Positions 1-8,255 of a stretch of DNA of 64,000 nt are shown here, piece after piece. The translations under genes were made by a program, and so were the position numbers. Position 1 is the stretch's first letter; each line of letters opens with the position of its first letter. Below the pieces are notes generated by a model. It ran no database searches, was not told the DNA's origin, and saw only the letters and a program-made list of their open reading frames with translations. The stretch comes from Catellatospora sp. KI3 (lineage in GTDB: Bacteria > Actinomycetota > Actinomycetes > Mycobacteriales > Micromonosporaceae). The stretch lies in NCBI RefSeq assembly GCF_029948125.1, contig NZ_JASAMB010000008.1, positions 62,001 to 126,000 on the forward strand, given 5' to 3'.

Positions 1-609
1 CTCGCTGGCCTGCGGGTCCAGGCAGCGCAGCGGGTCGGCGTCGATGCGCTCGGTGTCGCCGGGCACCGGCACCAGGCCCGGCTTGGCCGCGACCGAGCCC
101 AGCTCGATCACGTGCGACAGGATCTCGATCCCGAACGCCTGGCGCAGCAGCTCCTTGGCCACGGCGCCGACCGCGACCCGGGCCGCGGTCTCGCGGGCAC
201 TCGCCCGCTCAAGGATCGGCCGGGCGTCGGTGTGGCCGTACTTCTGCATGCCGGCCAGGTCGGCGTGGCCGGGGCGGGGCCGGGTCAGCGGGGCGTTGCG
301 CGACTGCGCGGCCAGCACCTCCGGGTCGACCGGGTCGGCGGCCATCACGGTCTGCCACTTGGGCCACTCGGAGTTGCCGACCTCGATCGCGACCGGGCTG
401 CCCAGGGTCAGGCCGTGCCGCACGCCGCCGATGATCGTGACGACGTCCTTCTCGAAGGCCATCCGCGCACCGCGGCCGTAGCCGAGGCGGCGGCGGGTGA
501 GCTCCGCGCCGATGACGTCACTGGTGATCTCGATTCCGGCGGGCACTCCGTCGAGCACGGCGACCAGCGCCGGCCCGTGCGACTCCCCTGCGGTCAGCCA
601 TCGCAACAC
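1..609 (-). CDS. aroC: Chorismate synthase, N-terminal part (gene runs off the left edge)
   Basis: Chorismate synthase makes chorismate from EPSP with reduced FMN, the last shikimate pathway step. About 203 of roughly 390-400 expected residues are present. Family landmarks are visible: TAGESHG at residues 6-12, [11 protein letters not shown] at 40-50, GVRHG at 62-66, RPRPGHAD at 110-117 and [13 protein letters not shown] at 134-146. The GTG at 609 gives the usual actinobacterial start ([12 protein letters not shown]); an in-frame GTG two codons upstream at 615 is possible. It lies at the distal end of the aroE/mltG region on the same strand, separated from the next gene by 191 bp that contains an inverted repeat, so it may have its own promoter. 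The identification is firm; only the left end is missing. Confidence 0.97.
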   Translation of the reverse strand, partial: MLRWLTAGESHGPALVAVLDGVPAGIEITSDVIGAELTRRRLGYGRGARMAFEKDVVTIIGGVRHGLTLGSPVAIEVGNSEWPKWQTVMAADPVDPEVLAAQSRNAPLTRPRPGHADLAGMQKYGHTDARPILERASARETAARVAVGAVAKELLRQAFGIEILSHVIELGSVAAKPGLVPVPGDTERIDADPLRCLDPQASE

Positions 610-696
610 GATCACCAGTCTGTCACGCCCCGCGTTCACCCCCACCCCGCGCCCCACCGGTGCCACCAGACGGGACGCCCACCCTTGATCGTTGAT

Positions 697-750
697 GTTG
701 CCGGGCAATCGGCCGTATCTTGGGGCCCATACCCCCGATTGCCCGGCAAC
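697..750. repeat. Perfect 16-bp inverted repeat between aroC and the GDPD gene
   Basis: Arms 697-712 (GTTGCCGGGCAATCGG) and 735-750 are exact reverse complements around a 22-nt spacer. There is no T run on either strand, so a classic intrinsic terminator is not shown. It lies downstream of the GDPD gene and upstream of aroC, so it could act in 3'-end formation, as a protein site, or be a dispersed repeat. Confidence 0.8.
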
Positions 751-800
751 TTGAGCGCTGATCTTGGCCTTGACCTGTGGGTCGGGTGGGGACAGGCGGG

Positions 801-1901
801 TCAGGCCGCGAGGTTGCGGGCGAGGACGCCGAGGTCGGGGTTGTCGGTGAAGTAGCCGTCGACGCCGGCGGCGAGGTAGGCCGCGAGTTCGTCGAGCAGG
901 CGGCCGTACTCGGCGGGGGCGGTGCCGGTGCGCAGGTCGGCGGGCAGGAACTGGTTCTCGGCGCGGAACGTGTACGGGTGCACCTTCAGCCCGGCCCGGT
1001 GCGCGTCGGCGATCAGCGGCGTCGGCTCGCCGAGCGTGCCGTCGGCCCGGCGGGCGATCACCATCGTCTTCTCCGGACCGATGCCCTGCACGAACCCGGC
1101 CAGCTCGGCCAGGCCGGCCGGGGACAGGTAGTCGGCGTAGGGGCGCGGGTCGCCGAACGGGGCACCCGCCCCGGCCAGGAACACCAGCGGCGCCTTGATC
1201 CGCAGCTCGGTGCGCAGGCGGCGCAGGTTGGCCGCCTCGAACGACTGCACGAAGACCGGCGCGTCGCGGCGGTCCAGCCCGTGCCGGCGCAGCGCCGCCA
1301 CCAGCGGCCCCTCCAGCGCCAGCCCGATTCCGGCGAAGTAGGTGGGGTGCTTGGTCTCCGGGTAGACGCCGATCTCGCGCCGCAGCTCGCGCGACAGGCG
1401 CTCGCGCAGCTCCAGCACCTCCTCGAAGGTCGGCACCTCGAACAGGCCGTTGTAGACGGTGTTGCGCTGGCGGACGGCGGGCAGCCGCTCGACCGCGCGC
1501 AGCGTCTTCAGCTCGGCCAGGGTGAAGTCCTCGGTGAACCAGCCGGTGACGCTGATCCCGTCGATGGTCTTGGTGGTGCGGCGGGCGGCGAACTCGGGGT
1601 GGGCGGCCACGTCGGTGGTGCCGGAGATCTCGTTCTCGTGCCGGGCGACCAGCACGCCGTCGGCGGTGCTGACCAGGTCGGGCTCGATGAAGTCGGCACC
1701 GGTGCGGGCGGCCAGCTCGTACGAGGCAAGCGTGTGCTCGGGGCGGTAGCCGCTGGCGCCGCGGTGGCCGATGACCAGCGGGCGGTGGTTCGAGGGGCGC
1801 ATGCGGTCATCATCCCCGGCCCAGGCGGGCGCGCCGATCAGCCCCGGGGCGGCCGCGGCCGTGCCGAGCGCCCCGGCCACGAGCAGTTTCCGGCGGTCCA
1901 T
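801..1901 (-). CDS. Glycerophosphodiester phosphodiesterase, Tat-exported
   Basis: Predicted to hydrolyse glycerophosphodiesters to an alcohol and glycerol-3-phosphate outside the membrane. 366 aa. The N terminus [10 protein letters not shown] followed by an Ala/Gly-rich stretch ending APAWAG is a Tat-type signal with probable cleavage near residue 28. GDPD catalytic signatures follow: [12 protein letters not shown] (His46, Glu55, His56), EPD at 73-75 and His88 in ARHENE, with a C-terminal [11 protein letters not shown]. The length fits the GlpQ type. The start at 1901 has a GGAGG about 8 nt upstream; the open frame continues far upstream but only as a shadow over the neighbouring mltG. It is not part of the usual aroC-aroE-mltG cluster and looks inserted there. 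Confidence 0.92.
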   Translation of the reverse strand: MDRRKLLVAGALGTAAAAPGLIGAPAWAGDDDRMRPSNHRPLVIGHRGASGYRPEHTLASYELAARTGADFIEPDLVSTADGVLVARHENEISGTTDVAAHPEFAARRTTKTIDGISVTGWFTEDFTLAELKTLRAVERLPAVRQRNTVYNGLFEVPTFEEVLELRERLSRELRREIGVYPETKHPTYFAGIGLALEGPLVAALRRHGLDRRDAPVFVQSFEAANLRRLRTELRIKAPLVFLAGAGAPFGDPRPYADYLSPAGLAELAGFVQGIGPEKTMVIARRADGTLGEPTPLIADAHRAGLKVHPYTFRAENQFLPADLRTGTAPAEYGRLLDELAAYLAAGVDGYFTDNPDLGVLARNLAA

Positions 1902-2017
1902 TCTGTTGCACCTCCACAGGCGGCGAGCATGTCGAGGTGAGTCCAGGCGACGCGGGCGGCGTGCCGGCGGCGCCCGGGTGACCTGGCGGGAAACTCGGCG
2001 GGACTTCTGCGTCCCGG

Positions 2018-3262
2018 TCAGGGGCACGGCGGTCGGCCGACGAGCACGCCGTTGGCACAGGACTGCCGCACGATGGCCTGGAATCCGGCGTCGTCGACGG
2101 CGTACCCCATGGTCCCCTGCTTGTCGACGGTCACGAAGAAGATGTCCTCGGTCGACGGCGGGCTCATCGCGCCCCTGAGCGCGGACTCGCCCGGGTTGCC
2201 GATGGGACCGATCGGCATGCCGTCGACGTAGTGGGTGTTGTAGGGGTTCTTCCTGTCCCGGATCTCGCTCTGCTTGATCCTGTTGGAGTTCTTCGGGTCC
2301 TTGCCCTGCAGCACCAGCCAGTAGTTGATGGCGCTGTCGACCTTCAGGCAGTGGCAGACGGGGTACTTGCCCGCGTACACCCGGTTGTAGAGCACCCGGG
2401 CGACGCGGCCCATGTCCTCGTCGCGGGCCGACTCGGCCTGGGCGATCGACGCGGCGATCAGCGCCTCGTACGGTGAGATGCGCCGCTCCTCGCGCACCCG
2501 GTCCACGAAGTCCAGCCGGTCGGCGACGTCCAGGAACTTCTTCACCATCAGCCGCAGCGCGTCGCGGGCGGTGACGTTGGGCGGAAACTCGTACCGCGCC
2601 GGGAAGAGGAACCCTTCCAGCGCTCCGGCGGTGTTCAGCGCCGTCTTGCGCTTGTCCTGCCGGTCGAACCACTCCTGCGGGACGCCCAGCGCGATCGGGT
2701 CCTTCGCGGCGGCGACGAAGTCGGCCTTCGGGATGCCGAGCTCCTTCGACAGCAGCGCGAAGATGTCGACGGTGACCATGCCCTCGGTGATCAGGATGCC
2801 GTTGACGATCCGGTTGGCCTTGTCGAGCAGCGCCAGCACCGCGTCGGTGCCGCTGAGATGGACCCGCAGCTTGTACACGCCGGGTCCGATGGTGACCGCG
2901 CGCGGCTCGGCCTGCCAGGCGTCGACGAAGGCCTGCTCGCTCTTGACCACGTCGGCGGCCTTCAGCGCGCGGGCCATGTCCCCGCCGGACGAGCCTTCCT
3001 TGATCTCCACGGTCACCTGCGCCGACTGCGCCTCGGTGGCGTAGTCGGGCACCGCGAAGAAGGACCGCACCTTGTCGTACGCCAACCAGCCGCCCACGCC
3101 CAGCCCGGCCAGCAGCACCAGAGCCAGCAGCAGGGCCAGCTTCGACCGCCCGCGACCGGGGCGGGGCTTCTTCGGACGCTGTCCGGATCCGCCGCGACGG
3201 TGACCCCGGATCGGCCGTCGCTGCCGCTCCGCCTCGATCTCGGCGAACAGGTCCTCGGTCAT
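2018..3262 (-). CDS. mltG: MltG-type endolytic transglycosylase, copy 3 (aroC-proximal)
   Basis: MltG cleaves nascent peptidoglycan strands at the outer membrane face and is thought to set glycan length. 414 aa: a basic cytoplasmic N terminus (1-41), one membrane span at about 42-60, a LysM-like region, then the YceG catalytic domain. The catalytic glutamate is kept (Glu277 in ASIAQAES). A Cys-x-Cys pair (Cys303, Cys305) precedes the KVDSAINYW segment that replaces the usual LQSD substrate-cleft motif. By eye it is closer to copy 2 than to copy 1. It is separated from aroE by 148 bp and so probably has its own promoter. It is one of three paralogues within 5 kb. Confidence 0.93.
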   Translation of the reverse strand: MTEDLFAEIEAERQRRPIRGHRRGGSGQRPKKPRPGRGRSKLALLLALVLLAGLGVGGWLAYDKVRSFFAVPDYATEAQSAQVTVEIKEGSSGGDMARALKAADVVKSEQAFVDAWQAEPRAVTIGPGVYKLRVHLSGTDAVLALLDKANRIVNGILITEGMVTVDIFALLSKELGIPKADFVAAAKDPIALGVPQEWFDRQDKRKTALNTAGALEGFLFPARYEFPPNVTARDALRLMVKKFLDVADRLDFVDRVREERRISPYEALIAASIAQAESARDEDMGRVARVLYNRVYAGKYPVCHCLKVDSAINYWLVLQGKDPKNSNRIKQSEIRDRKNPYNTHYVDGMPIGPIGNPGESALRGAMSPPSTEDIFFVTVDKQGTMGYAVDDAGFQAIVRQSCANGVLVGRPPCP

Positions 3263-3410
3263 CGCAGCGCCCTCTCCGGCTCCGGCCGGGGACTTGCGCG
3301 GTCGAGCGCTCCGGCCGGACGCCCCAGTGTCGTCGACTCGGCTCAGGCTACCCAGGCGCGGCGGATCACGGTGTCCCCATCGGACGGGCCGGGCTCCGCT
3401 CGCCGATCCC

Positions 3411-4232
3411 TCAGGCGCGCGCCCGCCACGCGGCGAGCAGGGCCTCGCGCATCGGCGCGGCCGGCGCCGCGACGCCGGTGAACTGCTCGAACTGGCCCAG
3501 GGCCTGGGCCCAGAGCAGGTCGAGGCCGGAGACGATGCCGCAGCCCGCGCGCTGCGCCGAGGCGGCCAGCGGGGTCGGCCACGGGTGGTAGAGCGCGTCG
3601 AACAGCACCGTGCCGGCACGCCACGGCACGTCGAGGGAGTCGGCGACGCCCTTGGGCACGGTCGAGATGACCACATCGGCGGCGGCGCACCCGGCGGCGC
3701 GGTCCCAGCCCGCCCCGGCCAGTGCGACGCCCAGCCGCTCGGCGACCGGGCGCAGCTCGTCGACCGCCTCGGGGCGGCGGGCGTAGACGACGACCCGGTC
3801 CGCGCCCAGTTGCGCGGCGGCCGCGACCGCGGCGCGGGCGGTGCCGCCCGCGCCCAGCACGGCCACGTCGGCCACCGCGTCGACCCCGGCCTCACGCAGC
3901 GAGGCGACCATGCCGGGCACGTCGGTGTTGTCCGCGCGCCAGCCGCCGCCGGGCAGCCGGACCAGGGTGTTGGTGACGCCCAGGGCCGCCGCGACCGGCC
4001 GCACCTCGGTCGCCACGGCGAGGCCGACCTCCTTGAGCGGCATGGTCAGCGACAGCCCGGCCCACTCCGGGCCGAGGCCCGACACCAGGTCGGGCAGCTC
4101 GGCCTCGGCGCACTCGATCGCCGTGTACGACCAGCCGGTCAGCCCCGCCGCCGCGTATCCCGCGTTGTGCAGGACAGGCGACAGCGAGTGGCCGACCGGC
4201 TTGCCGAGCACCGCGGCCCGGTGCTGGATCAC
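3411..4232 (-). CDS. aroE: Shikimate dehydrogenase
   Basis: Reduces 3-dehydroshikimate to shikimate with NADPH. 273 aa, normal for the family. Substrate residues are present: the Ser-x-Ser pair at 16 and 18 in GHSLSP, Lys67 in MPLKE, Asn88 in VTNT and Asp104 in DNTD. The NADP loop GAGGTA is at 127-132. I chose the GTG at 4232 because it overlaps the stop of the upstream mltG as GTGA; another in-frame GTG lies three codons earlier at 4241. The overlap implies translational coupling to mltG copy 2. The pathway partner aroC lies 2.8 kb downstream on the same strand, beyond mltG copy 3 and the GDPD gene. Confidence 0.95.
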   Translation of the reverse strand: MIQHRAAVLGKPVGHSLSPVLHNAGYAAAGLTGWSYTAIECAEAELPDLVSGLGPEWAGLSLTMPLKEVGLAVATEVRPVAAALGVTNTLVRLPGGGWRADNTDVPGMVASLREAGVDAVADVAVLGAGGTARAAVAAAAQLGADRVVVYARRPEAVDELRPVAERLGVALAGAGWDRAAGCAAADVVISTVPKGVADSLDVPWRAGTVLFDALYHPWPTPLAASAQRAGCGIVSGLDLLWAQALGQFEQFTGVAAPAAPMREALLAAWRARA

Positions 4233-5488
4233 TGGTTGCACGACCCGCCCGACAGGATGCCGTTGCTGCAGGCCTTGCGGATGTTGGTCAGGTGCTCCGA
4301 CCAGGTCTTCGCCCAGCCCATGGTGCCCTTCTGGTCGATCGTCATGAAGAACATGTAACCGTTCTTCGGCGGGTTCATGGCGCCCTTGAGGGCGACCTCA
4401 CCCGGATTGCTGATCGGCCCGAGCGGCATGCCCGAGAAGTCGAAGGTGTTGTACGGGTCCTTCTTGTTGTGCTGCTCGGACTGCACGATGTCATTGGAGT
4501 CCTTGGGCAGCTTGCCCGACAGGCGCAGCCAGTAGTTCACGGCGCTGTCGATCTGCAGGCAGTTGCACGGGAAGTCGCCGGTGTAGACCCGGTTGTAGAG
4601 CACCCGGGCGACCGGTGCCATGTCCTTCTCGAAGACCGACTCCGCCTGCGCGATGGACGCGGCGACCAGCGCCTCGTACGGGGAGATGCCGCGCTCGGCC
4701 TGGACCGTGTCGACGAAGCCCATCTTCGTGGTGATGTCGAGGAACTTCTGCACCATGATCTGCAGCGCGCTCTTGGCGGTCACGTTCGGCGGGAACTCGT
4801 ACGTCGCCGGGAACAGGAAGCCGTCGATCGCGCCCTTGGTGCCCAGCGCCGACTTCTTGCCGTCCTTGCGGTTGAACCACCAGTCCGGCACGCCCAGCGC
4901 CTTGGGGTCCTTGGCCGCGGCGACGAAGTCGGCCACCGGGATGTCGAGGCCCTTGGACAGGATGTCGAAGATCTCGAGGCTGATCTTGCCCTCGGGGATG
5001 GTGATGCCCTTGACGATGCGGTTGGCCGTGTCGAGCAGCATCGTGATCGCGTCGGCCGCCGACAGCTGCACCCGCAGCTTGTAGAAGCCCGGCTGGATGC
5101 CCTTGGCCTTGGGGTTGGCCTCCCAGGCCTCGATGAAGGCCTGCTCGCTGGCGATGACGTCCTTGGACTTCAGCGCCTTGGCCATGTCCAGGCCCAGCCA
5201 CTTGGGCTTGATCTCGACCGTCACCTCGGCGGAGGTCGCGGCGGAGGTGTAGTCGGGGGTGACGAAGTACGACTTGATCTTGTCGTAGCCGAAGTAGCCG
5301 ATGCCGCCGAGCAGACCCAGCAGGACGACCGACAGCAGCAGCGCCATCCAGGACCGGCCCCGGCCGCGCTTCTTCTTCTTTTTCTTCTTGCGGCGGGGGT
5401 CCCGGGGGGACTCGTCTACGGCGTGCCGACGGCGACGCCGGTCGCGGTCAGGATGCTCGTCGAACGGCAGGAACAGCTCGTCCGTCAT
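4229..5488 (-). CDS. mltG: MltG-type endolytic transglycosylase, copy 2
   Basis: 419 aa with the same plan as its neighbours: an acidic start (MTDELFLPFDEH), then a very basic patch with seven consecutive lysines at 34-40, a membrane span at about 48-68, and a YceG catalytic domain with the catalytic glutamate Glu283 in ASIAQAES. A Cys-x-Cys pair sits at 308 and 310. The ATG at 5488 has an AGAGGTG ribosome site; an upstream in-frame ATG at 5518 is less likely. Its stop overlaps the aroE GTG. Copies 2 and 3 share long stretches such as TVEIK and the YEFPPNVTA segment, so they are probably the most recent duplicates. Confidence 0.93.
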   Translation of the reverse strand: MTDELFLPFDEHPDRDRRRRRHAVDESPRDPRRKKKKKKKRGRGRSWMALLLSVVLLGLLGGIGYFGYDKIKSYFVTPDYTSAATSAEVTVEIKPKWLGLDMAKALKSKDVIASEQAFIEAWEANPKAKGIQPGFYKLRVQLSAADAITMLLDTANRIVKGITIPEGKISLEIFDILSKGLDIPVADFVAAAKDPKALGVPDWWFNRKDGKKSALGTKGAIDGFLFPATYEFPPNVTAKSALQIMVQKFLDITTKMGFVDTVQAERGISPYEALVAASIAQAESVFEKDMAPVARVLYNRVYTGDFPCNCLQIDSAVNYWLRLSGKLPKDSNDIVQSEQHNKKDPYNTFDFSGMPLGPISNPGEVALKGAMNPPKNGYMFFMTIDQKGTMGWAKTWSEHLTNIRKACSNGILSGGSCNQ

Positions 5489-5618
5489 CTGAACACCTCT
5501 CGGGTACGGGTCCGTCAACGGCGGCTACGTTACACGCGAACGGTGCCCGGAGCGCCATGCGCCCGGCCCGAAAATGCCCTGGTGGCCAGCATCTTCTACG
5601 CAAATACGGACGAGTCGT

Positions 5619-6836
5619 TCAGCACGAGCTGTGCTTGAGCACCCCGTTCTTCACGGCCTTCTCGTTGTCCGCGCAGAACTGCTCGAACGACTTCGAGAAC
5701 GCCGAGTGGCCTGCCTTGTCGACCGCGACGAAGTAGTACCAGTCCCCCTTCGGCGGCGACATGGCCCCCTCCAGCGCGGCCTTGCCGGGGTTGTTGATGG
5801 GCGTCGGGATCATGCCCTCGGCGTTGCGGCCGTACGGGTTCTTCGGGTCGTTCAGCTCCTCGATGCTGAGCTCCCGCGACGCCTTCGGGTCCTTGCCCTT
5901 CAGCTCGCGGGCGTAGTTGACGGTCACGTCGAACTGGAAGCAGGCGCAGGTCAGGTCCTCGGTGCGCTTGTACACCCGGTTGTAGGCGACCCGGGCGACC
6001 TTGCCGAGGTCGTCGGCGTTGCCCGCCTCGGCCTGGGCGAGGCTGGCCACGATCAGCGCCTCGTACGGCGTGATCCCGCCGAGTTCGCTCTGCACCTGCT
6101 CGGCGTAGTTCATCTCGCCGGTGACGGTCAGGAAGTGGTTCACCATCGTGCGCAGGATCGTCTCGGCGTCGGCGTCGGGGGCGAAGTCGTAGGTCTCCGG
6201 GAACAGAAAGCCCTCGACCGACGGCGGGTACTTCTTCTTGTCGCTGCGGTTGAACCACCACTCGGGCACGCCCAGCGCGACCGGGTCCTTGGCCGCCGCG
6301 GCGAACTTCTCCGCCGGGATCTTCGTCTTCTGCTCCAGCAGCTCGTAGACGCGGAAGGTGCTCAGGCCCTCGGGGATGGTGACGCCGTTGACCACGCGGT
6401 TGCTCGGGTCGAGCATCATCTTCAGCGCGTCGTCGGCGCTCAGGTGCGTACGCAGCGTGTAGTGGCCGGGCTGGATGTGCAGCGCGTCGGGGTTGCGGGC
6501 GCCGGCCTCGACGAACGCCTTCTCGCTCTTGACCACGCCCGCCTCGGCCAGCGCGCGGGCGATGTCGGCGGTGGTGTCCCCGGCCCGGACCACGACCGCG
6601 ACCGTCCGGCCCTCGGCCGAGGTGGTGTAGTCAGGGGTGACGAAGGCGTCGCGCACCTTGGCGTACCCGAACCAGGCCCCCAGGCCGAGGCCGATCAGCA
6701 GCAGCACCGTCATGCCCATCGCCAGCAGCGTGTGCCGCAGGCTCCGGCGCCGCCGCTTGCGCTGCTTGCGGCGGCCCTGCCGGGTGCCGTCACCGCTGTG
6801 GTCGTCGTCGAACGCGAGGTCCAGTTCGTCGATCAT
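5619..6836 (-). CDS. mltG: MltG-type endolytic transglycosylase, copy 1 (ruvX-proximal)
   Basis: 405 aa. Acidic N terminus followed by a basic patch (RRKQRKRRRR), a membrane span at about 36-57 and the YceG domain with catalytic Glu270 in ASLAQAEA. The Cys-x-Cys pair is at 297 and 299 (LTCACFQFD). It differs most from the other two copies and keeps the FDVTVNYA segment closest to the canonical motif. Its ATG overlaps the ruvX stop (ATGA at 6833-6836), the arrangement expected of the ancestral ruvX-mltG junction. A 130-bp gap separates it from copy 2. Confidence 0.94.
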   Translation of the reverse strand: MIDELDLAFDDDHSGDGTRQGRRKQRKRRRRSLRHTLLAMGMTVLLLIGLGLGAWFGYAKVRDAFVTPDYTTSAEGRTVAVVVRAGDTTADIARALAEAGVVKSEKAFVEAGARNPDALHIQPGHYTLRTHLSADDALKMMLDPSNRVVNGVTIPEGLSTFRVYELLEQKTKIPAEKFAAAAKDPVALGVPEWWFNRSDKKKYPPSVEGFLFPETYDFAPDADAETILRTMVNHFLTVTGEMNYAEQVQSELGGITPYEALIVASLAQAEAGNADDLGKVARVAYNRVYKRTEDLTCACFQFDVTVNYARELKGKDPKASRELSIEELNDPKNPYGRNAEGMIPTPINNPGKAALEGAMSPPKGDWYYFVAVDKAGHSAFSKSFEQFCADNEKAVKNGVLKHSSC

Positions 6837-7291
6837 CCTGCTCGCCTTCGCTGCAGGTCGAGCCAGCCCTGCAGAATCTCCACCGCGGCCGCCTGGTCGA
6901 CGACAGCTCGCTGCCGCCTGCCCTTGACGCCGCGATCGGAGAGACGCCGGGTCGCCGCGACCGTGGACATCCTCTCGTCGGTGAGCAACACCGGCACCGG
7001 CGCGATGACCGCGGCCAGCCTGTCGGCGTATGCCCTGGCGTGCGTGGCGGCCGGGCCCTCGACACCGGCGAGGTTGAGCGGGAGCCCCACCACCACCTCC
7101 ACCGTGCCGTGGTCGGCTACCAGGCGCGCGATCTCCAACATATCAGCTGGTATGACAGATTCGTCCGTTTCCTGACGGCGAGCCACGGTCACCAGCGGGG
7201 TGGCCAGGATCCCGTCCGGATCGCACACCGCCACCCCGATCCGGACCGTGCCGACGTCCACGCCCAGCCGTACACCCCGGGTCCATGCCAT
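6833..7291 (-). CDS. ruvX: Holliday junction resolvase-like protein (RuvX/YqgF)
   Basis: YqgF-family RNase H-fold nuclease, linked to Holliday junction resolution and pre-16S rRNA processing. 152 aa. The first catalytic aspartate lies in GVDVGT (residues 10-15); VVVGLPLNLAG and LLTDERMST carry other conserved positions, and the C terminus has the DQAAAVEIL helix. The ATG at 7291 has AGAGG 8 nt upstream; the GTG at 7300 lacks a spaced ribosome site. It is translationally coupled to mltG copy 1. In many actinobacteria alaS comes directly before ruvX; here only a 117-bp gap separates it from the DUF6167 gene. Confidence 0.93.
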   Translation of the reverse strand: MAWTRGVRLGVDVGTVRIGVAVCDPDGILATPLVTVARRQETDESVIPADMLEIARLVADHGTVEVVVGLPLNLAGVEGPAATHARAYADRLAAVIAPVPVLLTDERMSTVAATRRLSDRGVKGRRQRAVVDQAAAVEILQGWLDLQRRRAG

Positions 7292-7408
7292 GATCCACAC
7301 CTCTTCGCATCCATGCGCCGTCGTCCCCGTACACCGCGAAGGGCGCCTCCGACATTCGCCGAAAGCGCCCCTGGCGGACGTGCCGCGGCGGTGTCACCGC
7401 CGCCGTGC

Positions 7409-7726
7409 CTACTGCTCGTAGTACTCGCCCAGCTCGTGCTTGAACTGGTTGAACCGCGTGCCCACCCCGCGCGCCCAGGGCAGCTGCACCTGCTCCAGCG
7501 ACACCCCGTCGTTGAACGCGGCCAGGATCTCGTCCTCGCGCTCGGTCATGCCGTCGCGCACCTCGTCGAGGAACCCGCGCACCGATCCGGCCACGCCGCC
7601 CAGCGACTCCTGCGCCGAACCGGCCAGGCCGGCCGGGGTGAACTTCTTCGCCTGGCGGGTCACCATCCGCACCACCACGACACCGACCCCGATGCCGACG
7701 CCCAGCCACAGCAGCCTGCGGAACAT
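7409..7726 (-). CDS. Small membrane-anchored protein, DUF6167 type
   Basis: 105 aa. A hydrophobic N-terminal segment (residues 3-20, LLWLGVGIGVGVVVV) is followed by a soluble tail with acidic and aromatic residues ending in ELGEYYEQ. I recognise it as the small protein usually found beside a DUF948 protein near alaS in actinobacteria; its function is unknown. It follows the DUF948 gene with 1 nt between them, so the two are surely co-expressed. Confidence 0.8.
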   Translation of the reverse strand: MFRRLLWLGVGIGVGVVVVRMVTRQAKKFTPAGLAGSAQESLGGVAGSVRGFLDEVRDGMTEREDEILAAFNDGVSLEQVQLPWARGVGTRFNQFKHELGEYYEQ

Positions 7727-7727
7727 G

Positions 7728-8180
7728 TCAGCCCCGCCGGGTGCGCTTGCGCGACTTGAGCTCGTCGCGCACCGAGCGCTCCTCGTCGGCCTGCTTGCGC
7801 GCGGCGCTGGCGCGGCGCACCCCGTAGGTGAACGCGGCCGCCTTCACCAGCGGGCTGGCCGCGGTCGCGCTCACGACGCTGACCAGGTTCGACACGTTGG
7901 CCGTGGTCGCCGCGAGGTGCTGGGTCACCACATCCACCTTGGCCAGCTGCACGTTGACCCCGTCCAGGGTCACCTGCGCCTGGCCCAGCGCCGTGTTGAC
8001 GTTGTCCACGGTCAGGTTGACGTTGTCCAGGATCGGCCCCGTCTTCTGGCTGACCTGCCGCAGCGTCACCGTCGCGGCGTCGACCGTGTGCCGCAGCCGC
8101 AGGATGGGCACCGCGAGCACCAGCACCAGCATCGCGAAAGCGCCCGCCGCGATCAACGCCGCGATCTCGCCTCCAGACAT
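7728..8180 (-). CDS. DUF948 family membrane protein
   Basis: 150 aa. An N-terminal membrane helix (about residues 4-25) is followed by a long Val/Asn/Thr-rich amphipathic region (repeated NVN.. and TVD.. units) typical of DUF948 proteins, predicted to form an extended coiled coil, then a basic C-terminal tail. Function unknown; a structural envelope role is plausible. I chose the ATG at 8180 (MSGGEIAAL); an ATG two codons upstream at 8186 is possible. It forms a pair with the DUF6167 gene downstream. Confidence 0.82.
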   Translation of the reverse strand: MSGGEIAALIAAGAFAMLVLVLAVPILRLRHTVDAATVTLRQVSQKTGPILDNVNLTVDNVNTALGQAQVTLDGVNVQLAKVDVVTQHLAATTANVSNLVSVVSATAASPLVKAAAFTYGVRRASAARKQADEERSVRDELKSRKRTRRG

Positions 8181-8255
8181 CCCCAAGCCTCCACACCGTA
8201 TTGTCCGACGCCTGACCCTACCGCCCTCGTGTTCGCGCGGTGCGGCAGACGGGCC

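Noticed and set aside
801-2672. Extended GDPD frame into mltG
   Set aside because: Upstream part is a shadow of mltG; the Tat signal and ribosome site at 1901 set the start.
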